A stretch of 64,000 nt of DNA from Unio delphinus. Taxonomy: Eukaryota > Mollusca > Bivalvia > Unionida > Unionidae. The position numbers were made by a program, and so were the translations under genes. Below the pieces are notes generated by a model, which did not search any database, was not told where the DNA came from, and saw only the letters and a program-made list of their open reading frames with translations. The stretch is from positions 2,684,001 to 2,748,000 of the forward strand of contig JAQISU010000097.1 of assembly GCA_029339505.1 (NCBI GenBank), read 5' to 3'. Positions 1-12,290 of the stretch are shown here, one piece after another (the stretch's first letter is position 1; each line of letters opens with the position of its first letter).

Positions 1-36
1 TAATTTAAACATATGTTCATTTCTGTTTTCATATAG

Positions 37-118
37 CTATGAGACCAGCAAAAATTGTGACAAGGAAGAGAATCCACTGAGAAACCAGCCTATGAAGGGA
101 AAGGCTAAATCTATTTAA
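37..118 (+). CDS. candidate terminal coding exon (unproven)
   Basis: A pyrimidine-rich tract ending in an AG at 35-36 precedes an open stretch of 26 codons that ends in TAA at 116-118. The frame uses one base at 37 to complete a split codon. The peptide is polar (YETSKNCDKEENPLRNQPMK and so on) and is less dominated by Phe/Leu/Ile than chance AT-rich translations usually are. No domain is recognised. Twenty-six open codons are common by chance, so only the splice-like context and composition support it. Confidence 0.2.
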
Positions 119-1220
119 ACTTTATCACTTCGACACTGTATCTAAGCAACTATATATCACAGATTCAGTGCAAGTCAACAATGTTAGGGTTGACCAAAAG
201 CAAGCCAAATTTTGACTAAAGTGCATCACTTGGGTTAAAAACAGATGCACCTTTTATGAGTCAAGGCCAAAATAATAAAATGGAGAAAAAAAATCCAAAG
301 AGCAGCATAGCAAGTTGTCAAGCAAATCATAGCAAACAAACAAATAAAAGAATAATACAGATCACCTTGATGTCATAGAAAATGGTGACTAACTTAGGAG
401 AAAAATCATAGTTTGTACTTTGTACCTTTGTTGTACTGTTGATGCTGTGTCTAACAATTTCAGGTTTTAACAAATGATCCCAAATTACAAACACATTTTC
501 AAATGGAACCAATATCAGCATAGCACACATATGTAAAAGTATGCATGAACAAACCTAGAACAAGGAATTCTGGTCTATCCACCCATTATACACCTTTCAA
601 AGAATGTAATAATTACTGTACCAGTAATTGATTTTTAAGGACAATATTCCTTTGTTCAATTGCAGGTATATGCATACAGGAAGGAAACATGAATTTATCC
701 ATCTGCATATAATACTGTCATACAGTACTGGTACATTACATGTTTTACAGGTCAAATTAGGATTCATATAAATATTAAAACTGAAATCTTGGGTACTGGT
801 GTGACCTTAAGAAAAATTCATTTAGCTTTAATTTCCTGGGCATGACATCTCCAATAAATCATCAAACCAAAAATAAATTGTAAGCAGTGTGCATTAAGGT
901 TTGGACCAAGTATCCAGGTTTATCTGGGTGTGTACTGTTCAATCATAGATTTTACAATATAAACATGCATTTATGGCAGTTTAAGTAAATTTGAAGCCAC
1001 AAAATCAATCTAAGATTTAAAAAAAATATTAACCATACATAACTGCATTGTTTTAAAATAGGCATTGTTTGATTAAATTTGAAGTCAGCTTGTGATATAA
1101 CTAATTGTATCATTGTCCTAGCTTAGTTATGCCCAATGATTGGATGGCAATTATGAAAGCCACTTTAGCTTTTCAGTCACAGTGAACAAGTAAAGTACAT
1201 GGAATATAAATGCCTATTGT
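119..1220. other. AT-rich sequence without recognisable gene
   Basis: I see no convincing coding frame, RNA gene or repeat structure. The sequence is AT-rich with short homopolymer runs, typical of intron or intergenic DNA. Confidence 0.6.
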
Positions 1221-1514
1221 AACATTGTCATAAAACTGAAATGCAAGCAAGGATATCAATACATGTCCTAACATTGTCACAACACTGAAATGCAAGCAAG
1301 GATATCAATACATGTCCTAACATTGTCACAACACTGAAATGCGAGCAAGGATATCAATACATGTCCTAACATTGTCACAACACTGAAATGCAAGCAAGGA
1401 TATCAATACATGTCCTAACATTGTCACAACACTGAAATGCAAGCAAGGATATCAATACATGTCCTAACATTGTCACAACACTGAAATGCAAGCAAGGATA
1501 TCAATACATGTCCT
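1221..1514. repeat. minisatellite, 49-bp unit, 6 copies
   Basis: Six consecutive 49-bp units fill exactly 294 bp. Each contains aacattgtcacaacactgaa followed by atgcaagcaaggatatcaat. Only a few substitutions separate the copies, so the array is recently homogenised. Its core ctgaaatgcaagcaaggata is close to the core of the 39-bp array that starts about 200 bp downstream. Confidence 0.97.
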
Positions 1515-1712
1515 TAATCAATCTGAACTACAAGCAAATCAGGGACATCCTATAATTATTCTTGACAAATTATTATTGGGGTGGATAGTTTGAGGCAAAA
1601 ACATGTAGTAGTCAGCTATATATTTTCTATGTATGTATACCAAACCAAAATCTGTTTAGAGGCGAACTTCAAGGGGGGGGGGGCATCCCCTACATCTATG
1701 TCCTGGCACACA

Positions 1713-4420
1713 TAAAGCAAGGATATCAGCAGTATATATAAGCCCCTTAAATCAAACTAAAATATGGACAAGGATATCACTATAAGCCCTTAAACTAAAA
1801 TACAGAGAAAGATAACGCTATAAACCCATTAAACTGAAATACAGGCAAGGATATTACTAAAAGCCCATTAAAATGAAATACAGAGAAAGATATCACTATA
1901 AACCCATTAAACTAAAATACAGGCAAGGATATCATTATAAGCCCATTAAACTGAAATACAGGCAAGGATATCATTATAAGCCCATTAAACTGAAATACAG
2001 GCAATGATATCACTAAAAGCCCATTAAACTAAAATACAGAGAAAGATATCACTATAAACCCATTAAACTGAAATACAGGCAAGGATATCACTATATGCCC
2101 ATTAAACTGAAATACAGGCAAGGATATCATTATAAGCCCATTAAACTGCAATACAGGCAATGATATCACTAAAAGCCCATTAAACTAAAATACAGAGAAA
2201 GATATCACTATAAACCCATTAAACTGAAATACAGGCAAGGATATCACTATATGCCCATTAAACTGAAATACAGACAAGGATATCACTATAAACCCATTAA
2301 ACTGAAATACAGGCAAGGATATCACTATATGCCCATTAAACTGAAATACAGACAAGGATATCATTATAAGCCCATTAAACTGAAATATGGACAAGGATAT
2401 CACTATAAGTCTATTAAACTGAAATACAGGCAAGGATATAACTATATGCCCATTAAACTGAAACACAGACAAGGATATCACAATAAGCCCAATAAACAGA
2501 GATACAGGCAAGGATATCATTATAAGCCCATTAAACTGAAATACAGGCAATGATATCACTATAAGCCCATAAAATTGAAATATATGTACAGGCAAGGATA
2601 TCACTATAAGCCCATTAATTAAACTGAAATATGGACAAGGTTCTCACTATAAGCCCATTAAACTGAAATACAGAGAAAGATATCACTATAAGCCCAATAA
2701 ACTAAAATATAGGCAAGGATATAATTATAAGCCCATTAAATTAAAATACAGAGAAAGATATCACTATAAACCCATTAAATTGAAATACAGACAACGATAT
2801 AACTATATGTCCATTAAACTGAAATATGGACAAGGATATCACTATAAGCCCATTAAACTGAAATACAGGCAAGGATATCACTATAAGCCCATTAAACTGA
2901 AATAAAGGCAAGGATATCACTATAAGCCCATTAAACTAAAATACAGAGAAAGATATCACTATAAACCCATTAAACTGAAATACAGGCAAGGATATCACCA
3001 TAAGCCCATTAAACTGAAATACAGAGAAAGATATCACTATAAACCCATTAAAATGAAATACAGGCAAGGATATCACTACAAGCCCATTAAACTGAAATCC
3101 AGGCAAGGATATAACAATAAGCCCATTAAACTGAAATATGGGCAAGGATATAACTATAAGCCCATTAAACTGAAATATGGACAAGGATACCATTATAAGC
3201 CCATTAAACTGAAATACATGTACAGACAAGGATATAACTATATGCCCATTAAACTGAGACATGGACAAGGATATCACTATAAGCCCATTAAACTAAAATA
3301 CAGGCAAGGATATCACTATAAGCCCATTATACTGAAATACAAACAATGATATTATAAGCCCATTAAACTGAAATACAGACAAGGATATAACTATATGCCC
3401 ATTAAATTGAAATACAGACAAGGATATAACAATAAGCCCATTAAAATGAAATACAGAAAAGGATATCATTATAAGCCCATTAAACTGAAATACAGACAAT
3501 GATATAATTATAAGCCCATTAAACTGAAATACAGACAAGGATATAACTATATGCCCATTAAATTAAAATATGGACAAGGATATCACTATAAGCCCATTAA
3601 ACTGAAATACAGGCAAGGATATCACTATAAGCCCATTAAACTGAAATACAGAGAAAGATATCATTATAAGCCCATTAAACTGAAATACAGAGAAAGATAT
3701 CACTATAAGCCCATTAAACTGAAATACAGAGAAAGATATCACTATAAGCCCATTAAACTGAAATACAGAGAAAGATATCATTATAAGCCATTAAACTGAA
3801 ATATGGACAAGGATATAACTATATGCCCATTAAACTGAAATACAGGCAAGGATATAACAATAAGCCCATTAAACTGAAATACAGAGAAAAATATCACTAT
3901 AAACCCATTAAACTGAAATACAGGCAAGGATATCACTATAAGCCCATTAAACTGAAATATGGACAAGGATATCACTATAAGCCCATTAAACTGAAATACA
4001 GAGAAAGATAACGCTATAAACCCATTAAACTGAAATACAGGCAAGGATATCACTATAAGCCCATTAAACTGAAATACAGAGAAAGATATCATTATAAGCC
4101 CATTAAACTGAAATATGGACAAGGATATCACTATAAGCCCATTAAATTGAAATACAGGCAAGGATATAACTATAAGCCCATTAAACTGAAACACAGACAA
4201 GGATATCACAATAAGCCCAATAAACTGAAATACAGGCAAGGATATCATTATAAGCCCATTAAACTGAAATACAGGCAATGATATCACTATAAGCCCATTA
4301 AACTGAAATACAGACAAGGATATCATTATAAGCCCATTAAACTGAAATACAGGCAATGATATCACTATAAGCCCATTAAATTTAAATACAAACAAGGATA
4401 TCACTAAATAGCCCTTAATC
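1713..4420. repeat. long minisatellite, 39-bp unit, about 69 copies
   Basis: The unit is agcccattaaactgaaatac followed by aggcaaggatatcactata. Variants alternate at the middle (aggcaagg, agagaaag, acaagg) and at the end (aagccc, aaaccc, tatgccc). Because 39 is a multiple of 3 and the unit lacks stops in some frames, both strands show long pseudo-reading frames (KPIKLKYRQGYHY on plus, FQFNGLIVISLPV on minus). These are by-products of periodicity. Units at the edges are more diverged than internal ones. Confidence 0.98.
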
Positions 4421-4988
4421 AAACTCAATGAGGGACAAAGGTTAGATGCCTTTGTGGCATCAAGTGCACTGTAATCAATACTACAAATAAATGAATGATT
4501 CACAGGTGCAACAATGTTTTATCTATGAGAGGAAATTATTGATTTACAAACTGGGAAATTTATGATTACTTTTACTTTTCTTTTCTGTTTATCTAATACA
4601 AGTACAATAGTGAATAATCAAAAGGAATAAAACAATACTTGCAACATGCCTGCAAAGGCGTGGGGGGGGGGGAAGGATAAAATTGATAGTTTGACAAACA
4701 AATATCTTCAGGGCAATTATGATATCATTCCATCAATTTAAATTTTTAAAGAATAACCATAAAAGCGAAATTATTTGTCAATGTTGGGGTCAGCTATAAA
4801 AATTAATATTCAATTTATGTATTGCTAAACAACTACTATATTTGTCTTAAGTGTCACCAGCAAATATTCTGTATAAATGAATGAAATTAGTGTAGTATTA
4901 TATAACCTCTGTGTCTAATATTCATTGCTCCTTTGAAAGCATGTTGCAAATTACAATTTATATATCTGACACTGGTGTCCAAATGTAT
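4421..4988. other. unassigned AT-rich spacer
   Basis: Apart from a run of G at about 4662-4671, nothing recognisable is seen between the 39-bp array and SINE-1 copy A. Confidence 0.5.
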
Positions 4989-5318
4989 TGTGTGTGTATG
5001 TGTGTGTGATTTGAATTTTTAACGTAGCTTTAACAATATTTCAATCATATCACTATGATGTCTGCAGTGTGGCACGTTATAGTGATGTCTAGCACTGGGG
5101 CATCAATTGCCACAGACATGTAACATGATGTCCCACCCAGTCACATTATCCTGACACCAAGCTGACCAGTCCTAACATTAACCTCTTAATGCTGAGCGAC
5201 AAGCGAGGCAGCTGTTAGAACCATTTTTGTAAGTCTTTGGTATGAATCAACCTGGGATTGAACCCATGACCTCCACATCCAAGGCGGATGCTCTAACCTG
5301 ACTGGGCCACTGAAGTGG
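4989..5318 (-). mobile_element. SINE-1 copy A (tRNA-headed, CA-tailed)
   Basis: On the minus strand the element begins with a tRNA-like head: a box A-like stretch tggcccagtcaggttagagc and a box B-like gggttcaatccc. A central body follows (gctcagcattaag, then a ctgg-rich block), and the 3' end is aaagctacgttaaaaattc with a (CA)n tail, visible on plus as the TG run from 4989. Three other near-complete or split copies (17.7-18.5, 19.2-19.4 and 59.2-59.6 kb) and a short deleted one at 56.1 kb define the family by comparison within the window. The family name is not assigned. Confidence 0.82.
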
Positions 5319-5827
5319 TTTGCATTGTTACTTTGAAATCATTTTACAGATTGGACTATAAATATTTGAGAGACATCTGTCTGAATCAATTACTAATTTG
5401 GAAGCACATAAATTTACATATTAGATACCATCTATTTAACATCAGTGTTCAAATGTGTTACTTCTGTGAAAGCATGTTACAAATAAAGCAACATATTTGA
5501 TATCTGTTTCTAAATGCATTCCTAATTTGAAAGCATGCCATAAACTAAACTATATAATAATGTTTCTGTTCTTTTAAAAAATATAACAAGAAAAAAGTGA
5601 AGATATGCTTTGTCAAATTTAACAAATAATCTATTTCCCTAGAAAACCAAGGTAAAAATGCAAAAAAGAACTTACTGTTCTAGGAATAAAATCCAAAATC
5701 AATTCAAGAATAATCCAAGAATTTGGGGAAGAAAAAAAGAAGTCTAATAATAAAACATTCTCAAGAAACTGGGTTTGAATCCAAAATGGAAGGTGATGAC
5801 GTATGATGTGGTACAGAGCATACTATG
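5319..5827. other. unassigned AT-rich spacer
   Basis: No supported gene. Scattered poly-A runs and short chance frames only. Confidence 0.5.
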
Positions 5828-5925
5828 TAGGGCTGTGAATGGGTATTCGGGTAATTGGGTACCCGACCGTAGCGAAAAACCTGGGCATTGAAAATTAATG
5901 ACGAGTACCCTTTCACAAGGTTGTC
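5828..5925 (+). mobile_element. possible hAT-type transposon end
   Basis: The sequence tagggctgtgaatgggtatt, followed by repeated gggtaattgggtacccgacc, resembles hAT termini that begin TAGGGCTGTG and carry short subterminal repeats. The stretch to about 6180 has more CpG than its surroundings, as other elements here do. No matching inverted end or target duplication was found, so it would be a solitary or truncated end. Confidence 0.35.
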
Positions 5926-6340
5926 GACAACACTATCAAAATATCATATATCATTAGCAGCATGCTTATCTGAGTTGCAGATCCCGTCTATACATTGTAT
6001 TTAGAAGTAGGACCACCCGTTATGCTTCAGTGGCCCACTACTAAATGGCTGCTGCATGCTGGGCTGTGCGACCGTTTTTGCACAGTTTGTATTGCTTTAT
6101 GTTCTGCAAGTTCGATGTTCTATTCTGACTTCCATCATCAACCTTATTTGGCACCGAGATGCACAACATGATTCTATATTTATTATAAAGACACCTACAG
6201 TTTCATTCATCTATCCTTTATTTAACAAACTTTTTTAATGTAAATGCTTTTTATTCAAAGCAAGTTTTGAATTTATCAGTTACATTTGATTTGTAATACA
6301 TATTTGTGACTTTGAAATCCCAACAGTCTGACATAGCTTT

Positions 6341-6460
6341 TCATGGGTCGGTATTTCTTTCCGGGGTTTTCCCTGATTCTTCATCCACCATGTATACTGT
6401 CTGCCACGTATAACCTATTTTGTACTGAAAAATGGCATTAAAACCCTACAAAAACAACAA
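6341..6460 (+). mobile_element. SINE-2, 5'-truncated copy
   Basis: The 3' half of SINE-2 is recognisable: tttccggggttttccc, then a degenerate ccatgtatactgtctgccac, then ctgaaaaatggcattaaaac and an acaa-type tail. The tRNA-like head is missing, as expected for a 5'-truncated retroposition. Confidence 0.75.
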
Positions 6461-6489
6461 ATCCCAAAAGTAACATGTATTGAGTGAGC

Positions 6490-6790
6490 AGGATCCTCTC
6501 AATTTATAATTATCATAGCCAACTTAATCAATCGATCAAAATGCTCTCAATAGTGCCTGGTAAACTTTCTGCACCAATCAAATTAATGCCTAGTCAAGTT
6601 TCTGGACCAATCAAATTGCTCAAAAAAGTGATAAACATTGGGGACCAATCAAATTGCTCTTAAAACTGGAAAACATTCAGGACTAATCAAACTGCTCTCA
6701 AAACTACCTGGAAAACGTTTTGGAAAAATAAAATTGCTCTCAATTTAACTGCCTAGTCAACTTTTAGGATCAATTAATCAAGCTTTCAAA
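6490..6790. repeat. old diverged tandem repeat, about 45-bp unit
   Basis: Recurrent phrases such as caccaatcaaattaatgcct, gtcaactttt and attgctctcaa at roughly 45-bp spacing mark a degenerate array. It resembles in style, but is not obviously identical to, the ccaatt-rich array at 41-43.5 kb. Confidence 0.55.
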
Positions 6791-6798
6791 CCCTGGCT

Positions 6799-7052
6799 GG
6801 GGGCCCCATGTGGCCAAGTGGTCTAAAGCGCTCGCCATTACAGATCACTGCCATCTCACTTCTGTCTGTGTGGGTTTGAGTCTTGGATTCAGCCAATGTA
6901 GGTATGTGAGAAAGCTTTCCAGTAGTTTCTCGTGGGTTAGTGATTCTTTCCGGGGTTTTCCCAGATTCTCCCTCCCTTGTTAATACTTGCCACCATGCAT
7001 AGCCTATCATGTGCTGAAAAAATGCTGTTAAACCTTACAACAACAACAAAAA
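6799..7052 (+). mobile_element. SINE-2, near full-length copy
   Basis: The head gggccccatgtggccaagtg plus gtctaaagcgct is strikingly like tRNA-Leu (TGGCCGAGTGG...TCTAA..GCGCT). A degenerate box B gtgggtttgagtc lies about 75 bp in. The body has tttccggggttttcccagat, and the 3' end is aatgctgttaaac with a tail of acaacaacaaca. A 6-bp direct repeat ctggct flanks the element (6793-6798 and 7053-7058). Fourteen other copies or fragments occur in the window in both orientations. Confidence 0.92.
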
Positions 7053-8382
7053 CTGGCTTGATCTGTATCATCAGCTTCAAAGCGACTTGGCAATAACTGC
7101 TAAAGATTTAACTAATGTGATAGTACTGTTACAGGTCTGCTCAAGTGGATTTCTCTAAAAGTTTTATTGATCTACAGACTATAACCACTCAAGTTTATCA
7201 TTTATTATCTACATGGCAATTATACAAGACCAATGCATACTGTTCAGCAAATATTTACATGGATACAATGAAGTATTTTCAAATCTAACAATTTTTTTTA
7301 GTAGATCAATCAGTTCAAAACCACTCTCATTTCCAAATTAAGCTTTAACTATTTTGTTCATGCAGCTCAAGAGATAATTCTGTTACTCTGTCTATATATT
7401 TGTCTGTCTGTCCATCGTTGCTAGCCGAGGTTTTGATATGTTAATCCGGACTACACCTTGGCAGATTGTGTAGATATTTATGTGCTTCAGGTCTGTGAAT
7501 TTTCATTATACGTGGTAGCAAGCCAGTCAACATCCAATGAAAGTAAGTTGGTCAAATTTGAACACTGTTCCTACATGATTGAGACAAGTGCAGCACACAA
7601 CCTGAATGGACTCATAAATAAGCAATTTTCCACTACTGGCTTGTGTTTGTACAAATACCTTTCACTCAAATATACCTGTAATGGCCTGTGTCAAATACAC
7701 TGTCACATTTTCGGAGATAAACTTACAAAGTACCCTTTTAAAATCGAATGCCATGCAGATGTTGTCTATCTATATTTCCATTTTTGAGCTTCTAACTAGG
7801 CATTCTATTATCTAGCAATCAATTCAATTCATCTACATGTCTGACTACAAGTACCTTTAGATTTATCTTTTCTGGTATGCACTGAAATAAGCCAGAATTG
7901 CTGCGTATTGTGTGCACATGAATATACAATGAACAGAAACTTCAAAATCGAATTCTGCATACAATACCTGTCATTTATTATCATGCCTATGTTAGCTTAT
8001 CTGATGGTTCATAAATCAGTCATGTACATTTATATGAAAAAAATTCAAATTCAAAAAAGTCTTTAATTCTAAGTAATGAGTGAAATAAATATATCCTCAC
8101 TACAAAAAAAGGAATCACTCTTATCATGTCCCATATTATCTCACACCCTTTTCCATTCATGTCCAAATCTCACCTTTAGCTCCAGGCATATCCCAATAGC
8201 TATTCATCTCATTTTAAAACTCAACTGCACATTTAAAGGGAATATCATCTCCCAATTCAGTCAACTATATACATGAGGACATAAAGATCATGTCATAGAC
8301 ATGCATGCATACATAATATCAAAATGATTCATTCCTAAACAGCTGCTGCAGTCAGGCTCCAGAAATGAAGTGAACTGGGAAT
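7053..8382. other. unassigned AT-rich sequence
   Basis: A 109-codon frame (7458-7787) is present but looks like chance translation and contains no motif. Nothing else is recognised. Confidence 0.5.
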
Positions 8383-8527
8383 TTACAACTGATCACCGAA
8401 TTTTAAGAAGACTGGTTTCCACTGGCCTCCATCTGATTCCATCCCTGATAAAGCAGAAAGGATAGAATAAATCACAGACTGCCAGCTGGGCTGATAGCAG
8501 TCTGGCTCTAAAGAACTGAATGCCAGT
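8383..8527 (-). CDS. candidate terminal coding exon (unproven)
   Basis: On the minus strand a good acceptor-like ccttgctctcag precedes 48 open codons ending in TAA at 8385-8383. The peptide starts LAFSSLEPDCYQPSWQSV and includes GMESDGGQWKPVFLKFGDQL. It is rich in residues that are rare in chance AT-rich translations (W, P, D, G, E), and the local base composition is more balanced than its surroundings. A 66-codon frame lies upstream on the same strand (8737-8937). No family is recognised, and without transcript evidence chance remains possible. Confidence 0.25.
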
Positions 8528-9465
8528 CTGAGAGCAAGGATTGGATACCTGACAAGGCTCTTTTTTTAATAGCCCACCTGTGAATGCTTCAGAAAGTTTT
8601 AATGTTGGATATAAAGAGGTGGATCAGTAGCTCCACACTAAAGAGAAATTTAGGCACAATTAAAAAAGTGTATTACACAGTGGTTTAAATAACACAGTGG
8701 TTTAATCTGCCATATGAACAAGAGACAACAGTTCACTCAATGTCTTTTGGAATTTATTGTAAATAATTCCTTATCTCTGCTTAACAGGTATGAAATATCT
8801 GCATTTCCAGGATACTTCTGTTTCAGACAGTAAACAAAACACTGGTGTTTACTGTAGGTTGACTTAATCACCCAGATGTTCATTTTCAGCCTGATGACTG
8901 GGTGGAGCTCATGAAACCATGATGAGATAAAACTCATTTTTGGAACAGTTTAAATTTGACATGCCACAGCTTACATTTAAATCTAGAATGCACTTAGAAG
9001 ACAAAAAAAGCAGTTTTCTTTAGCCACAGACAGGAATAGAACCCTTCATATGTTGTCACTGGCAGCCAAAACTGTCAGTTACTGATAGGTTTTGCTGTCA
9101 GTTTCAAATGGTTGATGACAATGAATCAACTTCTTAAAATCTCAAGTCAATTTGACTAAAGAGCAGAAATTGTTTCCATGTGATCATGCCATGCTGTATT
9201 ACAAATGGCCACCGAAAATTGTGTGCTTCTTACAAGGGTCTGTAATACATTGTAAAGCCCAGAAAAAGCATCAAAGTAGTAAAAGAACTGAAAGATTTCG
9301 GCCATTTGAAAGTAACAATAACATGGTTTACTGCTTTTTTTTTATACCTACAACCTCCCGTTCTACGTATGTGTGCAATCAACCACCTTGATCTTTTAAA
9401 TGATTTTGCGAAAATGGTGAATATCAACTCCTTGAAAATGATTATCACATTGGTCTCTGCTACAG
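8528..9465. other. unassigned sequence with a small minus-strand frame
   Basis: The minus frame 8737-8937 (66 codons) contains KMNIWVIKSTYSKHQ and YCLKQKYPGNADISYLLSR, which is moderately protein-like but unrecognised. The rest shows nothing. Confidence 0.35.
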
Positions 9466-10095
9466 ATATAATGGTACAGTTCAAATGGTACAAATATAAT
9501 GGTACAGTTCAAATGGTACAAATATAATGATACAGTTCCAATGGTGCAAATATAATGGTACAGTTCAAATACTATATATATAATGGTACAGTTCAGTACT
9601 GATAGAATGGTGCTTATAAACAGTACAGCTAAAATGGTACAGATAGATTGGTACAGACAAAATGGTTAAGATAAATAATATATATCAAATGATATAAATA
9701 AACAGTACAGATAAAAAGGTACAATTATAACGATAATAAATGGCAAAGATAAATATTACTATTAAAATAATACAGACAGAATGATACAGATATAATGATA
9801 CAGACAGAATGATACAGACAGAATGATACAGATAGAATGATACAGACAGAATGATACAAACAGAATGATACTGATAGAATGGTGCAGATAACATGGTACA
9901 GATAAAATGGAACAGACAAATAGCACACATAAATGATACAGATAAAATAGTGCAGATTAAATAGTACATTTAGAATGATACAGACAAAATAGTACAGAAA
10001 AAATGGTATGGATAGAATTGTACACATATAATGGTACAGAGATAAAATGGCACAGATAAATGGTACAATTAAAATGATAAAAAAAACTGTACAGA
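9466..10095. repeat. short-unit degenerate minisatellite (atggtacagat type)
   Basis: Dozens of diverged units such as aatgatacagacag and aatggtacagttcaa run through this block. The middle (about 9775-9870) has the most regular 14-bp spacing and the edges are diverged. Confidence 0.87.
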
Positions 10096-10690
10096 CTTCT
10101 ACTAACTGCACAATATAATTATGAAGAGAAAAAAATATAACTAATAAAATACTGAATCCATTCCAATATAATTGGGAAATTTCATGTGCTACAGGTTTAT
10201 ACTTGCATTGTAATTCTTGGCTTCAAGGCTTCTTGTGTAATTTTGATTAAACATTGATTCTACTGGATATATTGTATATTAATACATATATTCTCTTTTC
10301 AGATCAAGTGAAGCAGCAGCTGTCCTTGTTGAACACAAAATTGATATGTCTATGAAAATCTCAGTATACTATATATATCCAAGAATTCCTATGCTTTACA
10401 ATAAGTGTTATATCTTTATAAAGAAAACCATGTATATGGATTGCTGCTTTCCAGGAAGGAGAGTTTCAAGGTTGAAATTCAACTTGGTTTCACAAGGAAA
10501 CATATCCATAATAACTCTACTTTGGCACTGTGTGCAGATTTTAACTTGACTCCTATATGTGTTCCTATCAGAATTTTCAAAACATGTTAATTCATAAATC
10601 ACTAGACTAACAAAACGCACACTGTAATAAAGGGACAAGAAAAATCCAAGATGGAGTCTGACCTGATCAATTAAATATTTTATGCATGAA
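10096..10690. other. unassigned sequence with a weak exon-like stretch
   Basis: A strong acceptor-like ttctcttttcag ends at 10302 and is followed by an open frame with SSEAAAVLVEHKIDMSMK. No clear donor follows and the frame drifts into AT-rich translation, so this is recorded only as a note. Confidence 0.2.
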
Positions 10691-10704
10691 TGAACACATT
10701 GTTT

Positions 10705-10871
10705 GTTTTGTTTGTTTTTAGGGTTTAACGCCATTTTTCAGCACAAGATAGGCTATACATGGCAGCCAGTATTAATGGTGGAGGAAGAACCCAGAAAATC
10801 CCCGGAAAGAACCACCGACCACGAGAAACTACTGGCAATAACGGACAGCACTTAAGAGCACTCGGGGCCCC
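10705..10871 (-). mobile_element. SINE-2, internally deleted copy with target duplication
   Basis: Both ends of SINE-2 are present: the tail side as gggtttaacgccatttttca and the head side ending gagcactcggggcccc. About 85-90 bp between ctactggca and taacggacagc is missing, including the box B region. Flanking copies of tgaacacattgttt (10691-10704) and tgaacaaattgttt (10872-10885) differ at one base and form a 14-bp target duplication. Confidence 0.9.
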
Positions 10872-10915
10872 TGAACAAATTGTTTATGGTTGACCAAAAT
10901 TATTAACTTATTAAC

Positions 10916-10920
<5 letters not shown>

Positions 10921-10946
<26 letters not shown>
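10921..10946. repeat. (TA)n microsatellite
   Basis: Uninterrupted TA dinucleotides, 13 copies. Confidence 0.99.
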
Positions 10947-10950
<4 letters not shown>

Positions 10951-11139
10951 CATGAGTACCCTGAGAGCTAAGTTTTTTTTTTATTCCCCTTTTTTCTTCT
11001 TCTGGAAACAAGATCTGGCGCTGATTATGTTAGTGGTTCCCAACCAAAAGGTCATGACCCATATCAATAGCAACAGGTGAAAAGGATATTAAAAAAAAGA
11101 ATTATGCATGTACAAGACAATCAGGTATATAGGCCGGGC

Positions 11140-11480
11140 AAAAAATGTGACTGTTGTTTATAAAGTTTATCAAAACTGCATACATGATAGATGTGTGAAT
11201 AGTACATAAAAACTATATACATGATGTTCATGTACATGGCCTGTCAAAACTATAAATGACAATCAAGTACATAGTGTCAAAACTGACAGTCATGTACATA
11301 GTGTCAAAACTGAGTCATGTACAGTGTCAAAACTGAGTCATGCACATAGTGTCAAAACTGACAGTCATGTACATAGTGTCAAAACTGTGTCATGCTGTAC
11401 ATGTACATAGCTGTCAAAACTGTCTAGATGGCAGTGACCTACATATGCCTGTCTAAACTGTGTACATGATGGTTGTGTGC
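11140..11480. repeat. minisatellite, about 27-bp unit, degenerate
   Basis: The unit gtcatgtacatagtgtcaaa plus actgaca recurs with length variants (some lack aca or gain gctgtac). Central copies at 11270-11400 are closest to each other. Confidence 0.85.
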
Positions 11481-11784
11481 ATGACTATCATGTATTTACA
11501 CAGCTGTTTCCCTGCATAATCATTTGTTCTAAATTGCAGTGCAGTGAATTATAATATACTGATAAACTTGCAATCCTCAATCAGAGACCCAAATCAAATG
11601 TGCATTTGCAACACTATGCAAAATTAATAAAATTTCAGACATAAAATATGTATCATAAACTCCTTAAATGAAGCAGCATAATTTTATACTCATATTTTTA
11701 GACAATAATTCAAGAAATAATTTAGAGTAATCATTGTCACTGTAATTAGATATCTGAGGTGACTATCACAGTACAAAAATTAAT

Positions 11785-11904
11785 GGGTTCAACCAGGATT
11801 TTGTTTTCACTGTTGTTTCTGCATGGGTTCAACCAGGATTTTGTTTTCACTGTTATTTCTGCATTGGTTCAACCAGGATTTTGTTTTCACTGTTATTTCT
11901 GCAT
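11785..11904. repeat. 40-bp direct repeat, 3 copies
   Basis: Three tandem copies of gggttcaaccaggattttgt plus tttcactgttatttctgcat, nearly identical, end at 11904. Confidence 0.96.
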
Positions 11905-12290
11905 AAAGACATTTCATTCAACACACCTACATGAAATGCACATACCAAAAGAGTGGGTCATTTATAAACAGAACACCTACAGTTGGTGGCATTGAGGGCC
12001 ATCTGGCACAAGATGCATTGTGGTAATTTCAAACAGACATGTAATGTACTTCACTGTTATTTCTACCCTCTCCATCACTCAAATGTATGACCCATGAATG
12101 AACTATGCTTATAAAAAAAATTCCAGCCCTCCCTCATCTGTATCCCAGTTCTGGTGGCAGCCTAGCATGCTGGAGTGGGGTATAAAAACAAACCCACCTG
12201 CCTTCAACAGCTGTTTCATCATGAAGTGCATATGTGTCTAGTAGAAGGAATTAAACTCTATATATATATTCAGTCCTTTTGATTTTGTAG
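11905..12290. other. unassigned sequence before exon-like island
   Basis: No repeat structure or RNA gene is seen. A polypyrimidine stretch lies just upstream of 12291. Confidence 0.4.

Noticed and set aside
1221..4420. CRISPR-like array
   Set aside because: Units are contiguous head-to-tail without unique spacers, and the window is eukaryotic in character.
7458..7787. 109-codon plus-strand frame
   Set aside because: Same chance argument; AT-driven composition and no recognisable domain.
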